Origin: Plantago ovata | Lineage: Eukaryota > Streptophyta > Magnoliopsida > Lamiales > Plantaginaceae | Assembly (NCBI GenBank): GCA_028274465.1 | Contig: CM051456.1 | Coordinates: forward strand, 5,209,545-5,273,544 | Reading direction: 5' to 3' | DNA length: 64,000 nucleotides | Part shown: in pieces, positions 10,906 through 24,234 of the stretch | How the letters are laid out: each line of letters starts with the position of its first letter | Numbering within the stretch: position 1 is the stretch's first letter | Notes under the pieces: generated by a model | Told to the model about the DNA's origin: nothing | Seen by the model: only the letters and a program-made list of their open reading frames with translations | Database searches by the model: none | Translations under genes and position numbers: made by a program

Positions 10906-13900
10906 CTTGCAAACACAAAAGAATGAATAGCTAGCTAGGTTTTATAGCTAGGTTACAGTAATATTGAAGCAGAAAATGAAGAAAGAAAGAAAGAAAGGTT
11001 GGTTGGAAAATAGGGTTGGAAGCATGCTACCTATATATTATTTAGTAGTACTGTCTCAAAACAGTTAGCTAGCTTAGTTAGCTAGTTAAAGCTAAAAACA
11101 TGCATTTATTTAGATATTTGATACGACCTTTGTGCTTCACACGATCTCATAAGTCATCCATCTCGTTTGATCAAAATAATTACTATGGTTTTCTTTATTA
11201 TAATAAATTAATAATAAGGTGACTGAAGGATTTGAAAAATTACTCCTGAGTTTTCACTTTTCAAATCATAAGATGACTGACTAGTTACCGACATAGATCA
11301 TTAATCAATTCTCGTAACGAATATCAGTCACCTTATCCGATTATTTTTCACCCAACACATTAAATCCGGAACTGACCGGCTGGCTAGTAACATAGTGCCA
11401 CTGCTGGTATGGACTTGGAATGGTGGTTAATTTAGACAAGATGAGATTGTTTCATATCTAGGACCACAATATGTATCAACTCCTTTTAGTTTCACCTCAC
11501 GAACAGAATTTCAAAAACAATGTCTCATGTCACTCTCATCTGATGCTACTGTTAACTGTCCATCAACACATTTACATGGCCACCATATTGTACTATTGAC
11601 TCAAAATGGTTAGGTATAAGAATTCTAGCTTTTTTCCTTTTTCAAGTTTAAGTAGAGGGCATTCAATTACTATAATTTTGTAAAAGTATATACGTTGCTT
11701 AATTTGCTACAAAATTTTGACTACTTTTTAAGTGTGGTTAGCACAAAATAAGCTAACGCTAAACAGAGACAAATAGTATTACTTGGGTTAAGAGATAGCA
11801 TGAAATGTGTTCAATCACTTTAAATACAGAATTGTTCCAACTAAAAACTTTTGGCAATAATCTGTTAATTAAATGGTATTCATTCATACAACGCGTCATA
11901 TTAAATGCAAAAAAGAAAAACATCAGCAGGGACCATGTAGTGCTGTTGTATTGATCACTGAGAAAATAGAGATGGAGCCATACGTACCTCTTTTGAAGTC
12001 ACGGAAACATCTTGGTTTCAAAATAAAGTCGTGAAGCATACTGATCAGACTCGATTTCAAACTTCCGAGGACACAGCATGTGAACGAGATGGTGTTCTTC
12101 ACATTGAACATGCAGCAGAACACATGGGACACTCACTTAACCCGTTCAAAGATAAGTCCAGCACAGTTTGTTTGCCTGGCCTATCCACAAGACCACAACT
12201 TAACAAACATGGAATAAAGACTAGCACTCACCAAATGACTTCCAAAAATACCGTAAAGGCCAATACGAGATCACAGATTCCTCGGCACAGAAGCACAATT
12301 ATCAGCTGTAGAAGATGTGGTGGTCTGTGCACCAGGCAAAAATGAAACAACATTCTGGGGCCCTGCAATTTGTTGTTGAAGAAAGCAACACTAAGATGCC
12401 AAAAATTAATAATGTCCCACAATCACAAAGTCATAGTCACAAGAGGGTAGACATTATCTTGAACCTAGTACAAAGGTTGATCTATAGGCAAATAAGGCAT
12501 CACTGGGATCAGTATGAAACTTTTGCTCTTTATTGTGAACAAAACTTAAAAGTTAACAAAATAGTCGAATGATCTGGGAGGTATTTACAACTCAACAAAT
12601 GAACACAACACACTCAAATAAGGTATTCTCAGTGAACTAAAGCTACAGCAAAATAAGCAGCTTTCATAACACAAGTTATTATCCCCAAGTGTATCACAAC
12701 ATATGTTCCTCACAGAAAATACAAGAGTGGTAAGCAGAGGAAAGTTATTACTAATAGCAGGACTGAATTAAATTTTGTCACAACTGATGATCAGGGCTTC
12801 CATTCAAAATAGTGCAGTGTGGGCATAAATCTTCCAGCCAAAAAATGTACCTTTACTATCTTCATCCAATTCAATGAGGTGTCATATCCAGATCCACAAA
12901 GGCTGAAGAGGACATATAAATTATAAAATGTCATCATGTTCAGCAATATCTCGACAGTCTAGAAACCAGATATGAATGCCTAGTAGTACGAGCAGAGCAC
13001 CCTGTAATATAAAGGTGTATGGCTCTTGAACCTCACTTAACCTTAAGCATGTCACAGGACAACAAGAACGTGACGAGCCATATTTATATCCTTCGACTTT
13101 CAACAAGAACGTGATGCAGGTTCTGATGAATAGTTAATCCCAGTTCAGGAGAAAACATACAAATAACATTCGGACTCGGTAACAAACAAAGCAGTTACCT
13201 TACCTACATTAGTACAATAGTACAGCCAGTTTTATAGTTGGAAGTTAATAGAGGGTTCCACCCAGTGCTCCAAGAAAGACAATCTAGCCTATAAGCTTAA
13301 ACCAGCACTCTTTATCCCCAATATATTATGTTTAATATGCATATGGAGTTATACATACAACATACATCATAAAGAAATTAAAATGCTTACCTATTGAACT
13401 TGTTTTAGCTGACTGGAATATAATCATGAATGCAACAGCATACTCCAAAGTCCAAACAGAAGCTTTGATCGTTAAATTCTGGAAGCAGTGCATACTGCAT
13501 GTCCAGACATATGTCTCAACCAGTATATAGCAAACTAAAAGTACTCTGGGATTAACAAAAATTGAAAAATTAACAATATTACAGGTAAGATTGCAACAAT
13601 TTCACCATTATGGATTTCAAAGGATAACGTCTTACAGACACAAAATATAGAGTAACGTCATTATGCAAGGACATTTTGTCCATCAATGTGCATACAATGT
13701 TAGTTGGCAATGCTCATGTAAACTCAGACTTACAAAAAAAAAAAAAACACAATGTGACTACACCTAACCCTGTACATTAATGTAAGGGCATTTAAACAGC
13801 ATGGGATTTCCCTTGCTGAGAAGTTAGAACTTAGAGCACTCACAGTAGTGGTCTGAAGACTCCGAACGTGTACACTCCCAGAATAAAACATGAAACAATT

Positions 13901-14764
13901 TGAGGGAACCTTTCCTGCAGGATAGTATGTCGATGACGTTTCTGAGAGCCATGTGCTTGGAAGTCACTGTCTCGGTAACGCTCACTGCTACTACTCACAG
14001 TTTACACTTGCTTGTTCAACCACTATATGTCCTAGGCGTTGTTCATTACTTGTTATATCACTCTTCAGACTACCTTGAAGGGCCCAGTCATGTATTTTGC
14101 AGATGGATTCAAGATCTTTATACAGAGAATCTTACATGCTGCTACAGTTTGTTGTATTAACACGTACTATTTACATTAGTAACCATGTGTATGAATTAAT
14201 TTGTTCAATAGTCGTTTCCAATTCAATATATTATTAACATATGCCAAGACCCAAGTCACCCAATAGGAAACGCCAAAGACCTACATAGACCCTAACATGA
14301 AAGATCCTATAGGATCACATTTATGTTCCATAATTAAAGCCCTAAACGGGTAGAACAGCTTATTAAGAATGCCACAAAAATCTTCAATTACACTTCCTGA
14401 CCATTACTGAATACTGATGAAGATTAACAAATAACAAGTAACATATCTATGAGTATGAAATAAGAAAACCAAGTACTCTTGAAAGTTATGCAGACAATCC
14501 TATGTACCACATCTTAGATCCTAACTAGACGTCAACAAATTTCCTTACTTAGATTGCATACAGAATTAGTTACCGAAACGATGAACTGCGCCAGAATTAC
14601 GAAACTATCTAACAACATACAAAAAGCATTAATTAGACGCCTGAACAAACAAACACTTGCATATCTTGAACATCTATTTATAAGAATTGGTGTAAAAAGG
14701 AGTTACAAAAACGTACATTCTTGAACATATATGTATAAGAATGGGTTTAGAAGGGAGTTACAAT
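10906..14764. other. Long non-coding stretch between MYB and trihelix genes
   Basis: Open frames here (for example 12031-12345 and 13900-14160) match no family and have no plausible neighbours in frame. The stretch lies 3' of the trihelix gene and 5' of the MYB gene. Sequence about 11900-14750 has less extreme base composition than the flanks, so an untranslated or non-coding transcript is possible, but I cannot show one. Confidence 0.4.
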
Positions 14765-15853
14765 TCATAAAAACTCCGATGGAGATGTCTCATCCTGCTT
14801 CCCTCCATCACCCAACCCTCCCGGATGCTGCAAATTCTGCATAGGCAGATTCCCCAACGATCCACCCAAACCGTCATTCGCAGTCCCAAAAAACTGACAA
14901 ACAAGCCTAGCAACAACCCCTATAACCTGCAACTGATTCTGACACGCTTCCGCGTGCATTTGCATCATCGCCTTCTCATGTTCCATCTGCATCCCAACCA
15001 TCCTCTCCTTCCACTCCATCTCTTCCTCCTCCCACCTCTCCTCCATCTTAACCCTCCGCCTCCTCTCCTCCTCAATCTCCCTCTCCAACCTTCTCCTTTT
15101 CTCAACCTCCCTTCTGGCCCACACCACCTGCATCTCCTCCACCTCCATTTCCCTCCTACACAACCGTTCCTCCCGATCACTAAACCGCTTCTCCCTCCTC
15201 ATCTCCCTCTCCTCCATCTCAACCCCATTCTCAACCAACCTCTCCTCTCTAACCCACTCTCTCTCCCTCCTGTCGTCCTCACGCCTCGTAATAACATCCC
15301 TCAGCTCGAAAACCCTAGCCCCCATCATCCTCAACTTCTTCCCCTTAAACCCACCAAACCCAAAACCCATTTCTTGATTATTCTCATCTTCATCAGTAAC
15401 CCCCAAATCAGTCTCATCTTCCTCACCCTCCTCAATATCCTCCTCGGAAAAGTCATTAATACCCTCCTCCCCAATCTTACCCTTATTATTACTACTAAAC
15501 CCATGATCAGAGAGCTCAATGTCACCAAACACTTGTTTATACTTCAAGAAATTCTCCCAGTGAATCTCACCGTCATCCCAATTGAACTGGTTAGACGAAA
15601 TTCGGATCTTCTGCTTGACACCGAGGTACTGGTGGCGCATGTTCTGGACCTTGATGGAGACGTCACGCCAAGACCACTTGAAAGGGAAGGTGATTGGGTC
15701 GCGGAGATGGTGGAGGGAGTTGACATGCTCGGCGATGGGCTTGAATTTTTTCTCACGGGTTTTGAGCTTGGAGAGGGTGCCTGAGTTGAGGAGGTCTGAG
15801 TATTTTGAGAGGAGAGTTAGTTCTTCCAGCTCTGACCACTTCTTGCGCTTCAT
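14765..15853 (-). CDS. Trihelix (GT-type) transcription factor
   Basis: A single exon. I start at the ATG at 15853 (MKRKKWSELEELTLLSKYSD) and not at the ATG 50 codons upstream, because the upstream residues are not family-like; this gives 362 residues. Residues about 4-86 are the Myb/SANT-like trihelix DNA-binding domain: KKWSELEELTLL in helix 1, then KFKPIAEHVNSL, then FKWSWRDVSIKVQNMRHQYL in helix 3. A central acidic stretch (about 130-165, rich in EEGEEDE) follows. Next comes a long R/E-rich amphipathic coiled coil (about 200-315), typical of trihelix dimerisation tails, ending near QLQVIGVVARLVCQFFG. It should act in the nucleus as a regulator binding GT elements. The domain is complete and no defects are seen. 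Confidence 0.85.
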   Translation of the reverse strand: MKRKKWSELEELTLLSKYSDLLNSGTLSKLKTREKKFKPIAEHVNSLHHLRDPITFPFKWSWRDVSIKVQNMRHQYLGVKQKIRISSNQFNWDDGEIHWENFLKYKQVFGDIELSDHGFSSNNKGKIGEEGINDFSEEDIEEGEEDETDLGVTDEDENNQEMGFGFGGFKGKKLRMMGARVFELRDVITRREDDRREREWVREERLVENGVEMEEREMRREKRFSDREERLCRREMEVEEMQVVWARREVEKRRRLEREIEEERRRRVKMEERWEEEEMEWKERMVGMQMEHEKAMMQMHAEACQNQLQVIGVVARLVCQFFGTANDGLGGSLGNLPMQNLQHPGGLGDGGKQDETSPSEFL

Positions 15854-17520
15854 TTTTCTTGATTGATCGATGGATAGAAAGAGGGGAAAAACAAGGGATT
15901 TGAGGAGTAGTACAACAGAGAGCCAATCAGTTCGGACAGTGTCTGAAACAATCTTTTTTGGCAGTCTTTTCCGTGATTGGCTAATTTCGCTATATTCATT
16001 CATTGCAAATTTTTCAATTTGGTCCTCCGTCTTTCAGTATTTTACTCATGTTTCAGTAAGTTCATTAAAAAGTTCTTTTGCAAGATGCAACTTTTCACAT
16101 CTAGAGGAAAGTCTTTTCATAATGGGTGACCTTGAAAGTTGAGACCATAAATCTTTAAAGTTTCTACCTCAAAACTATCATTATAAAATGAAAGAAGTTT
16201 CTTATTTTGTTCATGAATATGTGACTTCACAAGTAAGTAATTGTTTCATATTTAGATTCTCAAAGTACTACGATCCTACTAAAGAGATACACTATACACT
16301 ACTTATCTCGATTCGAAATACATTTGACTTTTTCTATTTCGCCGCCTTGTTTTCAATCACTCGAGACTTCTAGATCAGACCCCGAAGGGCCTTGCTTCTA
16401 AATAGACCTGGAAAGACAAGAAGGATAACATATGAATGACCTCCCCCAACCAAAGAGCATCCAATGAAGAGAATAGCTAGTCAAGAGCATTTAGAGTGGC
16501 GATTTAACTTTTTCTTTTTTACTTTCATTTATTAGTTTACTCTGGATTATAAAATTAAACATGTTAAACGGTTAGAAAATATCAATTTTATTAAATAAAG
16601 TTAAGTTTACAATACATAGAAGTAATTTTTTAAAGCTTTTTAACTAGGTTCTCATATCACTCACCATAATTTTTTTTATACTAATCCAAGTTTTTTTTAT
16701 GGGCTTCATACTAACAAGCGGACCTATACTTAGCCTTAATAAGGCTCGTGACACATGACACATTCATACCATTCTATTTTCCTCCAAATTATAAGGCTCG
16801 GACCTATACTTTGCTTGTATTTTAAACGAATCGAACCTAAATTCGAATAAGGCTCTGTTTGTTTCGCTTGAAAAATTCTGAACTGAACTAAATTTAATAA
16901 ATTTGAACTGAACTTAATAAAGATTTGTTCTCTTCGTCTAAAAATTGATTATTTTAAGTTCAGCTTCATTAAGTTCGGTTCAAACGAAGAGAACAGAGCT
17001 TAAATCTGAACTGAATTGAATTGAACTGAACTGAACTTATTTGAAGTATAAATTTTAACTGAGCAAACCTGAACTGAACTGAATTTAATTATTCTAAATT
17101 GAACTTAACTTAATAAATTTGAATTGAAATTATTAAAACTGAAATTCTAAATTGAATTTAACTTAATAAATCTGAACTGAAATTATTAAAACTGAAATTA
17201 AGCCGAATAGACTAACATGTCTACTCCAAGTGTACTACGGTTACTTGAATCGAATTTACCAATTTGCTTGGTTACAACCAAAAAGTGGAACCCTTAATTC
17301 AATAAATCACACAGCAAAACGACGGCGTCAGTATACTCTCGTCATCTCCTTAGTTTTGATTTTGAATGAATCCATTTGTCAGATTTGATTGATATTTATT
17401 AATTAGAAATATAATAACAATTGAGTACTAATCGATTGCGTGAGGTGACCAAATCACAACCTGATTCTATTACTTTATGCTTAAGTTTATATACTACTCG
17501 CCAAGGATTCAATCTGTGTC
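15854..17520. other. Intergenic region with nested 'ctgaact' repeat
   Basis: Sequence up to about 16100 should hold the trihelix promoter and leader. Beyond that I see AT-rich DNA and the complex repeat at 16848-17215. The 5' leader of the pyridoxal kinase gene begins somewhere near 17480-17547. Confidence 0.45.
16848..17215. repeat. Dispersed 'ctgaactgaa' repeat, copy 3, with nested hairpin
   Basis: It opens with ggctctgtttgtttcgcttg and consists of many degenerate ctgaactgaa/tgaacttaataaa units. Inside it, about 16922-17003 is a separate palindrome. The palindrome's left arm ttgttctcttcgtct pairs with the right arm aacgaagagaacagag. This looks like one small element inserted into another of the same family. 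Confidence 0.6.
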
Positions 17521-17547
17521 CGTTCAAAGTTTCTCCTTTTCCTCCAG

Positions 17548-20500
17548 GTAAGTGGTAATTAATTGTTTAACCTTTTCTCTCCTTCATCATGCGTATAGGC
17601 TGATGACTGTTGTGTTCGTTGAATTTACATTTCTTTTGCACAAATTCTAGGTCCAAGAGAAGAAGCATCAAGAACTCGGCAATGGCTCCGCCGCCCATTC
17701 TCGCCCTAGCTCTGCCGTCGGAAACTGGTCGGGTTCTTAGCATTCAGTCTCACACCGTTCAGGTTATTTCCCATTCTCATCCCACTATTTTTCTTTTTCT
17801 TTTTCAGTTAAGTGCTGTCAATTACTGTAACTCTACTTGATGGGTCTTTTTTTTTTTTTTAGATGCTTTGATTAGTGAAGATTTTGTGTAATGCATTTTG
17901 CTGCCTGCTTGCTTTTTTGGAGGATAAAGTTTTAGTCTGTTGTTGTATTCTCAGTTAGTTGATATAAAAAGTTGATTTTGTTTTACTCTCCATGTGTCAG
18001 AAAAATGGGTATATGGATCACATCGGTCATCGGTTACGCCTTGTGGGTGCATTTAATCAACTGAGGTCTATGTATTGCATATGTACATGTTCTTTATATC
18101 TTGATGATATAAAAAGTTGATTCTGTTTTACTCCATGTGTTGAAAAATCCTTATATGGTTCATATCGGTTACGCCTTGTGGATGCATCTAATCAACTGAG
18201 GTCTATGCATTGCATATGTACATGTTCTTTATAACTTTATAAGAGTATCTTTTGAGATGCTACATGAGTTTGGTAATCTTATAGGCTTGGATATTATCAG
18301 ACTGTGATCCATATGGGCATATTCCTTTCGTCTCTGATAATACTTTGGTAGAAGCATCTACATTTATGTGTTGTTCTCTGTCTTTGTTATGTTGATTTGT
18401 CAAAAAAGATGCTAGATATTGAATTTTAATTTTGTGATTTAGGGGTACGTAGGGAACAAATCAGCTGTCTTTCCACTGCAATTACTAGGCTACGATGTTG
18501 ACCCAATCAATTCAGTACAGTTCTCGAACCACACAGGCAAGATGCTCGTTACTTGATTCAGTTATTCTGAGACCTGAAGCAAATACCTTTTCTTTTATTA
18601 ACTTGGATTTTCGCAGGGTATCCAACTTTCAAGGGCCAGGTTCTGAACGGTGACCAACTATGGGATTTGATAGGTGGACTTGAAGCCAATAATTTATTGT
18701 TTTATACACATCTACTTACAGGTATACTAGTATAGAATCATGATACATGCTTTGTTACAGCACATACCTTGAGACTTTAGAGTCAATTTTTATTTGGTTT
18801 TGTTATAGCTATGGCCATTTTGGTAAGTAAAATGACAAAGTGCAATAATTACCCAAAAAGCGTCGTCAAGGTTGTCAGCAGCCCAACTTCACCTTGTCAT
18901 TTCATGATAGGACATCCTATTCCTTTTTTGTCTGAATTATTAATTTGCTAAGAATTCGTAGGCGCGTCACTAGATGTTTATGTTACTACACTAATACACT
19001 TCCGTTGCTAATGTTTATGAAGTCCTGATTTTACTTTTTTCACGCTGCAATATTAGGTTATATTGGCTCAGTATCCTTCTTAAATACCATACTGAGAGTT
19101 GTGGATAAACTTAGATCCGTCAATCCTGGACTTACATATGGTAAGTACACTTACATCACTTGGTATATTGTCTGTTTATATCAATAACCCCACTCTGATA
19201 TGTTGGTATTTAGCTCCTTAAACTGATACAAGCTTCCATGAATAACTGGGAAGACAGATTACTCTCGTTTCTACTCCCTCTGTTTTTTAATATTTGTCAT
19301 TCTGGAATATTTACAGAAAATTAGGTAGTGTTTTTCTTTTTTCTTTTTTTTTTTGTTTTCCACATGATACCCCTATAATCCTGCAGAATGTAGGATAAAA
19401 GGGGTGAAATGTGCAGAATAACAAATATTTCAGAAAAAAGTTTAAAACACTGAACGACAAATGTTAAAAGGAGGGAGTATTTAGTTTTCAGGAATGGCTA
19501 CAATGATCTATCAGGCAATGAGATTCCATCCATTATGAACTGTGTTTAGAATTCAAGATAATCAGGATTCCTGTCAATTTCTACTTCTGCTGTATTTTTG
19601 GTACTTTCAAGCAGGACTCCCACCCCCTTTATTTAAATAGAACCTGTCTCCTCTTTTCAGTCTGTGATCCAGTACTCGGTGATGAAGGAAAGCTCTATGT
19701 CCCTCAAGAATTAATCTCTGTATATCGCGAGAAGGTATTCTCTTTTTCTTTTTATTAATTGATCATTTTCTGGTAAAACTAAAATCCGCCAATCTGGTCA
19801 GAGCCTAGCTCAGCAGGGCTTTGAATTTAATAACTTAATAAATGGCCTAATGAATGTCTCTAATAAAGTACTAATGGCGTGCCAAGTAAATAACTCGGTG
19901 TGTGTTACTTATTCCCATTTTGCAAAATGTACATTCAAATTGTAGGATGATTAAGTGCACAAATATTGTAATGAAGGCAGAATACCTGCCTAACTACGTA
20001 AGAGGTGGTATTTCATGTTCAGTTTTTCTGATGGTTTGTTAATTGCTCTTCCTGAGCAGGTTGTGCCTGTTGCTTCAATGCTGACTCCAAATCAGTTTGA
20101 GGCGGAACTCTTGTCAGGTTTGAGGTACTTATGCATCCTAGGCGTCAACCTACTTGTGAACTCTCTGCCTCTCTCTCTATTTAACGGCATAACCATATTC
20201 TGTGGACGTTGTGTAAGTTTTGGGGTGGGAATGATAAGTGAAGTCTTGTAATCTTTCCATTGTTTGCTGTGAGATGAATAGGAACAAAAACGGTTAGTTG
20301 TCCCTCTTGTTTTAAATTATTCTTCAAATCAAAAAGACTCGAGGTTGGGTGATTGGGTCGCAGTCTGATAGTACAGCAAGTATATTTCCCGCAGGTTCAG
20401 TTGTGTTAAATAAACAGATATATATTCTTTACTGTCCCGTAGTGTTCCAATTAGGGTCCCCTCTTTCTTTGAGTTTGACCATCCAGGTTATCTCTATTGC

Positions 20501-23039
20501 TTATAGCTACTTAATATCAACTAATTAAAGGTGTTTGGTATACAATGTCCTAACCAAATGACTTGTTTCCTTGCCATTTTCTCGTTCCATCCTGACATTC
20601 ATCAGTGTGAAATAAGCTTTAAGCCTTTAAGGGTCAGTGTCACATGTTTGTTCCAGAATTGAGTTCTTCACAAATGTACTTCACAGTAATATTATCATGT
20701 GTAAGATTCACATATGAACATCACGACACGTCAATATGTTACAACCATACGATTAATGAGGTGCTAATGGTTTTCATTTGCTTTTCTTTCCTCTGATTAT
20801 TTACCTGATGTTTCTCCCTGGTGGGTTATATTGTGTCAGGATTGTGTCTGAGCAAGATGGAAGAGAAGCCTGCAATTTGCTTCACGCTGCTGGACCATCA
20901 AAGGTCTGTGTGCTGCTTAAATCTTGAAAGTTTAATCTTTAATGGGTTCAGAACTATTTCTTTGAAGATATTCAATTATAAATATTAAATATATGTTTCT
21001 TCACCTACCTGAAGTTAGCTTTTATGCTTCTACAGAAACCTGCAAATATAATTTGATTGCATAAGCTTATTAACCAAGCTACACTCGTTTGTACTCAAAA
21101 TTTTAGCAATTCGCTGTTAAAGCTTTAAACCTTTACTCTTTTAGAGCATGATTTGTTATTAGTTCATTTATTCTGATGTTCAAGATCTATGGTCGTTTTT
21201 CAGGTTGTGATAACGAGCATAAATATAGATGGAAGCCTTCTTCTGATTGGCAGCCACCTGAAAGAGAAGGTACTAGAATACAAAATGCCGGAACCTTGTT
21301 CTGTCTCTTGTCTATTTGTGCAGGGTGTGTGAAACCCCTCCCCCCCCCCATAAATTATCTTTTCCTAACGTTCTTATGTTGTTATTTTGATGTTTGTTAT
21401 GACAGGGCCAACCTCCTATGCAATTCAAAATTTTAATTCCCAAAATTCCTGCATATTTCACGGTACGCAAATCTGATGTTTAAATTATTTATATTTACTG
21501 CTTATTACGACTTAAAACTGCTTTCTAGAAATAACTAGACTAGTTTTACCAGGATTGTGTACGCATCTTACTGTCAATATCTCACTTGCTCACCTTCCTT
21601 GACATTATGCACCCCACAGTCCGACATTGACATTTCACATGGACTTTGAAAGATATTGGATAATGTCTACTGTTTTCAATGTTTTCAGACCTTTGCCAAT
21701 ATATAATTATTTTAATAGGACAGCTGAGAAAAGAAATCAAGAACTAAATCATGATGTCATTGAGTTGATTGCTTGGCATAAGCCAATTTTTATTCTGAAT
21801 TATGTGATTTCATTCCCTCAAACCACCCCTCCCCTCCCTCTATTGTGCAATTTCTTCCATGGTTCATCCAAATCCTGAGTCACTTCTTTCCCTCAGAGGT
21901 CTCTTTTTCCTGCGGTTCCTGTTCTCATTGAGTCCCTTTTTTTTTTTACCTGGTTCTAACATTGTTAGTGCTTAAGCTGAATCTCAGCATTCATCATGAA
22001 ACATAATTAACATGCCGCTTTTGTACTTCGTGTTTTCAGGGAACCGGAGATCTTACGACTGCGCTGCTTCTTGGATGGAGCAATGTAATTCTTGTTCTAA
22101 TAATATTGGTTCTTTAGCTATAGAATCATGCTTTATTTCTTGCTCTAATGTTTCCTCATTTTGCAGAAATATCCTGACAATCTTGACAAAGCAGCAGAAT
22201 TGTCTATTTCAAGCGTGCAGGTATCATGGATAAACCATAAATTGTTTTCGTGGGTTTTAACACTGTTGGAGTCTTGGAGATATACAAATACATGCTTAAA
22301 ATTCAAAAGTTAGATCGAAAGACAGAAAGAAGTGAAACGTTTGTTGCTGGAAGCATGGATCACTTTCATGATAACCACAGCCGCTTTCAATTCCATAATG
22401 CAGAGTGGTATTGTTGTGGTGGCAGAACTTATGTCAAATGTGTTGGCACCAAATCATGATTCTGTCTTTGACGTAAAACTAAAGATTGCAGTCGCCACAA
22501 CGTATTCAGTGTTTTCAGTACACCATGCTCGAAATTCATTTTCTTGAGTTAACTTTTAAAGGAGGATACAGTTTTGGTGCTAACACACTTAGACATAAGT
22601 TCTGCAAAGTAAATATCTTCAGACATAGCACAATAACCTTTAATGCAAAAACACTAATACTCATAATGGTAGTTTGAAGACAGTTCAGTTTAATTAAGGT
22701 TCAGAAACCATCCATTCCATCATTCTTTACAATCGCATTCATGGTAACTAAGTTTTGCATTCATGGTAGGTTTATCTGCAAAAAAGTATTTAAACTTGTA
22801 ATGGCTAAATGTAACTGCAATACAGATACATCTGATATGAATTTTGTCCTTGTAGTTGTACTCTGGTTTCAAGAATGTTGACTGTTTCTTTGTCACAGGC
22901 ACTTTTGACAAGGACATTAGACGACTACACAAGAGCTGGACATGATTGCCAGTCGAGCAGCTTAGAGATTCGTTTGATCCAAAGTCAAGATGATATTCGA
23001 GATCCTGAAATCAAATACAAGGCTGAGATATACAACTAA
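17548..23039 (+). CDS. SOS4: Pyridoxal kinase (SOS4/PDXK type), 12 coding exons
   Basis: It phosphorylates pyridoxal, pyridoxine and pyridoxamine in the vitamin B6 salvage pathway; the Arabidopsis gene also affects salt tolerance and root hairs. Coding exons: 17682-17762, 18443-18536, 18617-18721, 19057-19140, 19661-19734, 20060-20124, 20840-20903, 21204-21269, 21406-21462, 22040-22084, 22167-22220, 22899-23039. They total 930 bases (309 residues) with every phase closing. A 5'-leader intron spans 17548-17650. The start is [20 protein letters not shown] at 17682. Diagnostic segments are [51 protein letters not shown], the substrate/ATP-site block [12 protein letters not shown] and the anion-hole/catalytic block [15 protein letters not shown]. 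Intron 2 uses a rare GC donor (CACAG|GCAAGA). Intron 1 contains a tandem duplication and intron 4 a MITE. The kinase is cytosolic by family. The gene looks intact. Confidence 0.97.
17956..18235 (+). repeat. Tandem duplication of about 135 bp inside pyridoxal kinase intron 1
   Basis: Unit 1 (about 17956-18097) and unit 2 (about 18104-18235) share gatataaaaagttgatt, cggttacgccttgtgg and atcaactgaggtctatg, plus gcatatgtacatgttcttta, in the same order. They differ by scattered substitutions and short gaps. The duplication is wholly intronic, with no effect on the reading frame. Confidence 0.75.
19272..19479. mobile_element. Stowaway-like MITE in pyridoxal kinase intron 4
   Basis: The ends tactccctctgttttttaat and aatgttaaaaggagggagta are inverted copies with the ctccctcYg signature of Stowaway elements and TA at both edges. 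The arms continue as atttgtcattctgg and its inverse. The element is 208 bp and lies between coding exons 4 and 5, so it must be removed by splicing. Confidence 0.75.
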
Positions 23040-24234
23040 TTTTGTCAGCATCTTTTTTTTTTTTTCTTTCTTTTTTCTTTTTTTAAATAAAATCCATTCT
23101 ATAGAGATAGTAAATTTGGTATCACGGTACAGAGGATGATAGTGAGCAAATGACGCTTCAATATATTAAATATCCAAAAGAATTTGATTAATCGTTTTCT
23201 AAGCATTGTTGTACTATAAAATGCCGCTGCTGTTTCAATATGGGGATTATATAAGGTCAGGGTAACTCTTCAGCAATGTTGTTTGCTCGAATAATCAGAC
23301 CTGCGAAAACTAATGCAAACATTCCGAGTAAGTAGAGATCAAAACATGTTACTACTAGTTTGTAAAGCCTCGAACACTGATCAATGTTTATGCCTCTATG
23401 GCGTGATCTCCTCTGCTAAAGACATTGATAACTTCGGTTCCAACTTGGATGCCACTCCCTATCCTAAGGTCCGTCCTCTTATAATCAGAGCTACGATTAT
23501 GAAATATTCTAAGGCAGTGAATGAAACTCAGTTTATGATGGAAATCGTGTGAAAAATGATACTCATTTGTTTTTTTATTCTATACGTATTCCATTTTTGT
23601 CCGTTTCTTTAGATTCTATACATTTCTATTTTTTCCAAATCTTTATCTCACAATTTTACTGTGGGTCCTACCACTAAACCAACAAACTACGCTCATTACA
23701 TAAGTCTCCTAAAACTCCGATCCAAAAGCAAACGTATAGAATCCAAAAAACCGGATGAGTAAAAGCTCCTTTGGTGGGTGACTGGTCTGGCTGAGTTTAG
23801 GACAAAGTAAAAAGGTAGGTTCGGGAGAACTGGGGATGAATAATTTGACACCGTAAGTGATGAAAAGTGACAACAGAACATGGCAGCCTGTGCAACGAAA
23901 GAAGATTCATAATACTAAACGTGTATCAGTACAGCAGCAATAATCAAAGCATGCCTTGCCCGTGTCTTCAGTTCATGCACAAATACTAGAATTTAGACAA
24001 AACGCATCCTTATTACTACACCAACTTCTCTATAACCCAAACATTACAAGTGATAACACTTATTGAAGATGCATATTCTTGTGTACGCTTATGAAGCCAA
24101 AGGTTGAGATATTTCCTGGAAAATTGCCACAAGTCTAAAGAATTTCAATATTTGAAGCCAACTTTGAAATACACACATGTGAAAAGGCTGCATGGGGCTG
24201 CCAAGGCATCCAGACAATTGTCAGTGCCAATAAT
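23040..24234. other. Intergenic region between convergent pyridoxal kinase and VHA-F genes
   Basis: It contains the 3' ends of two convergent genes and the MITE at 23560-23761. No other coding sequence is supported. Confidence 0.5.
23560..23761. mobile_element. TA-flanked MITE, about 200 bp
   Basis: The left end tactcatttg...attctatacgt is matched by the inverse of the right end acgtatagaatccaaaaaac followed by cggatgagta. Both ends abut TA. The second motif ttctatacattt is internal. It is Stowaway-like in size and ends, and non-coding. Confidence 0.65.

Noticed and set aside
12031..12345. 104-residue + strand frame in the long gap between MYB and trihelix genes
   Set aside because: Composition is random-like and it has no domain. 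It may belong to an untranslated transcript at best.
14825..15784. 319-residue open frame on the + strand
   Set aside because: It is antisense to the trihelix gene. Its proline/leucine-rich content is the mirror of the arginine/glutamate-rich coiled coil.
15854..16003. Longer trihelix N-terminus starting at 16003
   Set aside because: The extra 50 residues (MNEYSEISQSRKRL...) have no likeness to trihelix proteins. The ATG before KRKKWSELEE is the usual start.
17610..17681. Upstream in-frame extension of pyridoxal kinase
   Set aside because: These codons lie inside or next to the leader intron (17548-17650). The family start MAPPP at 17682 is preferred.
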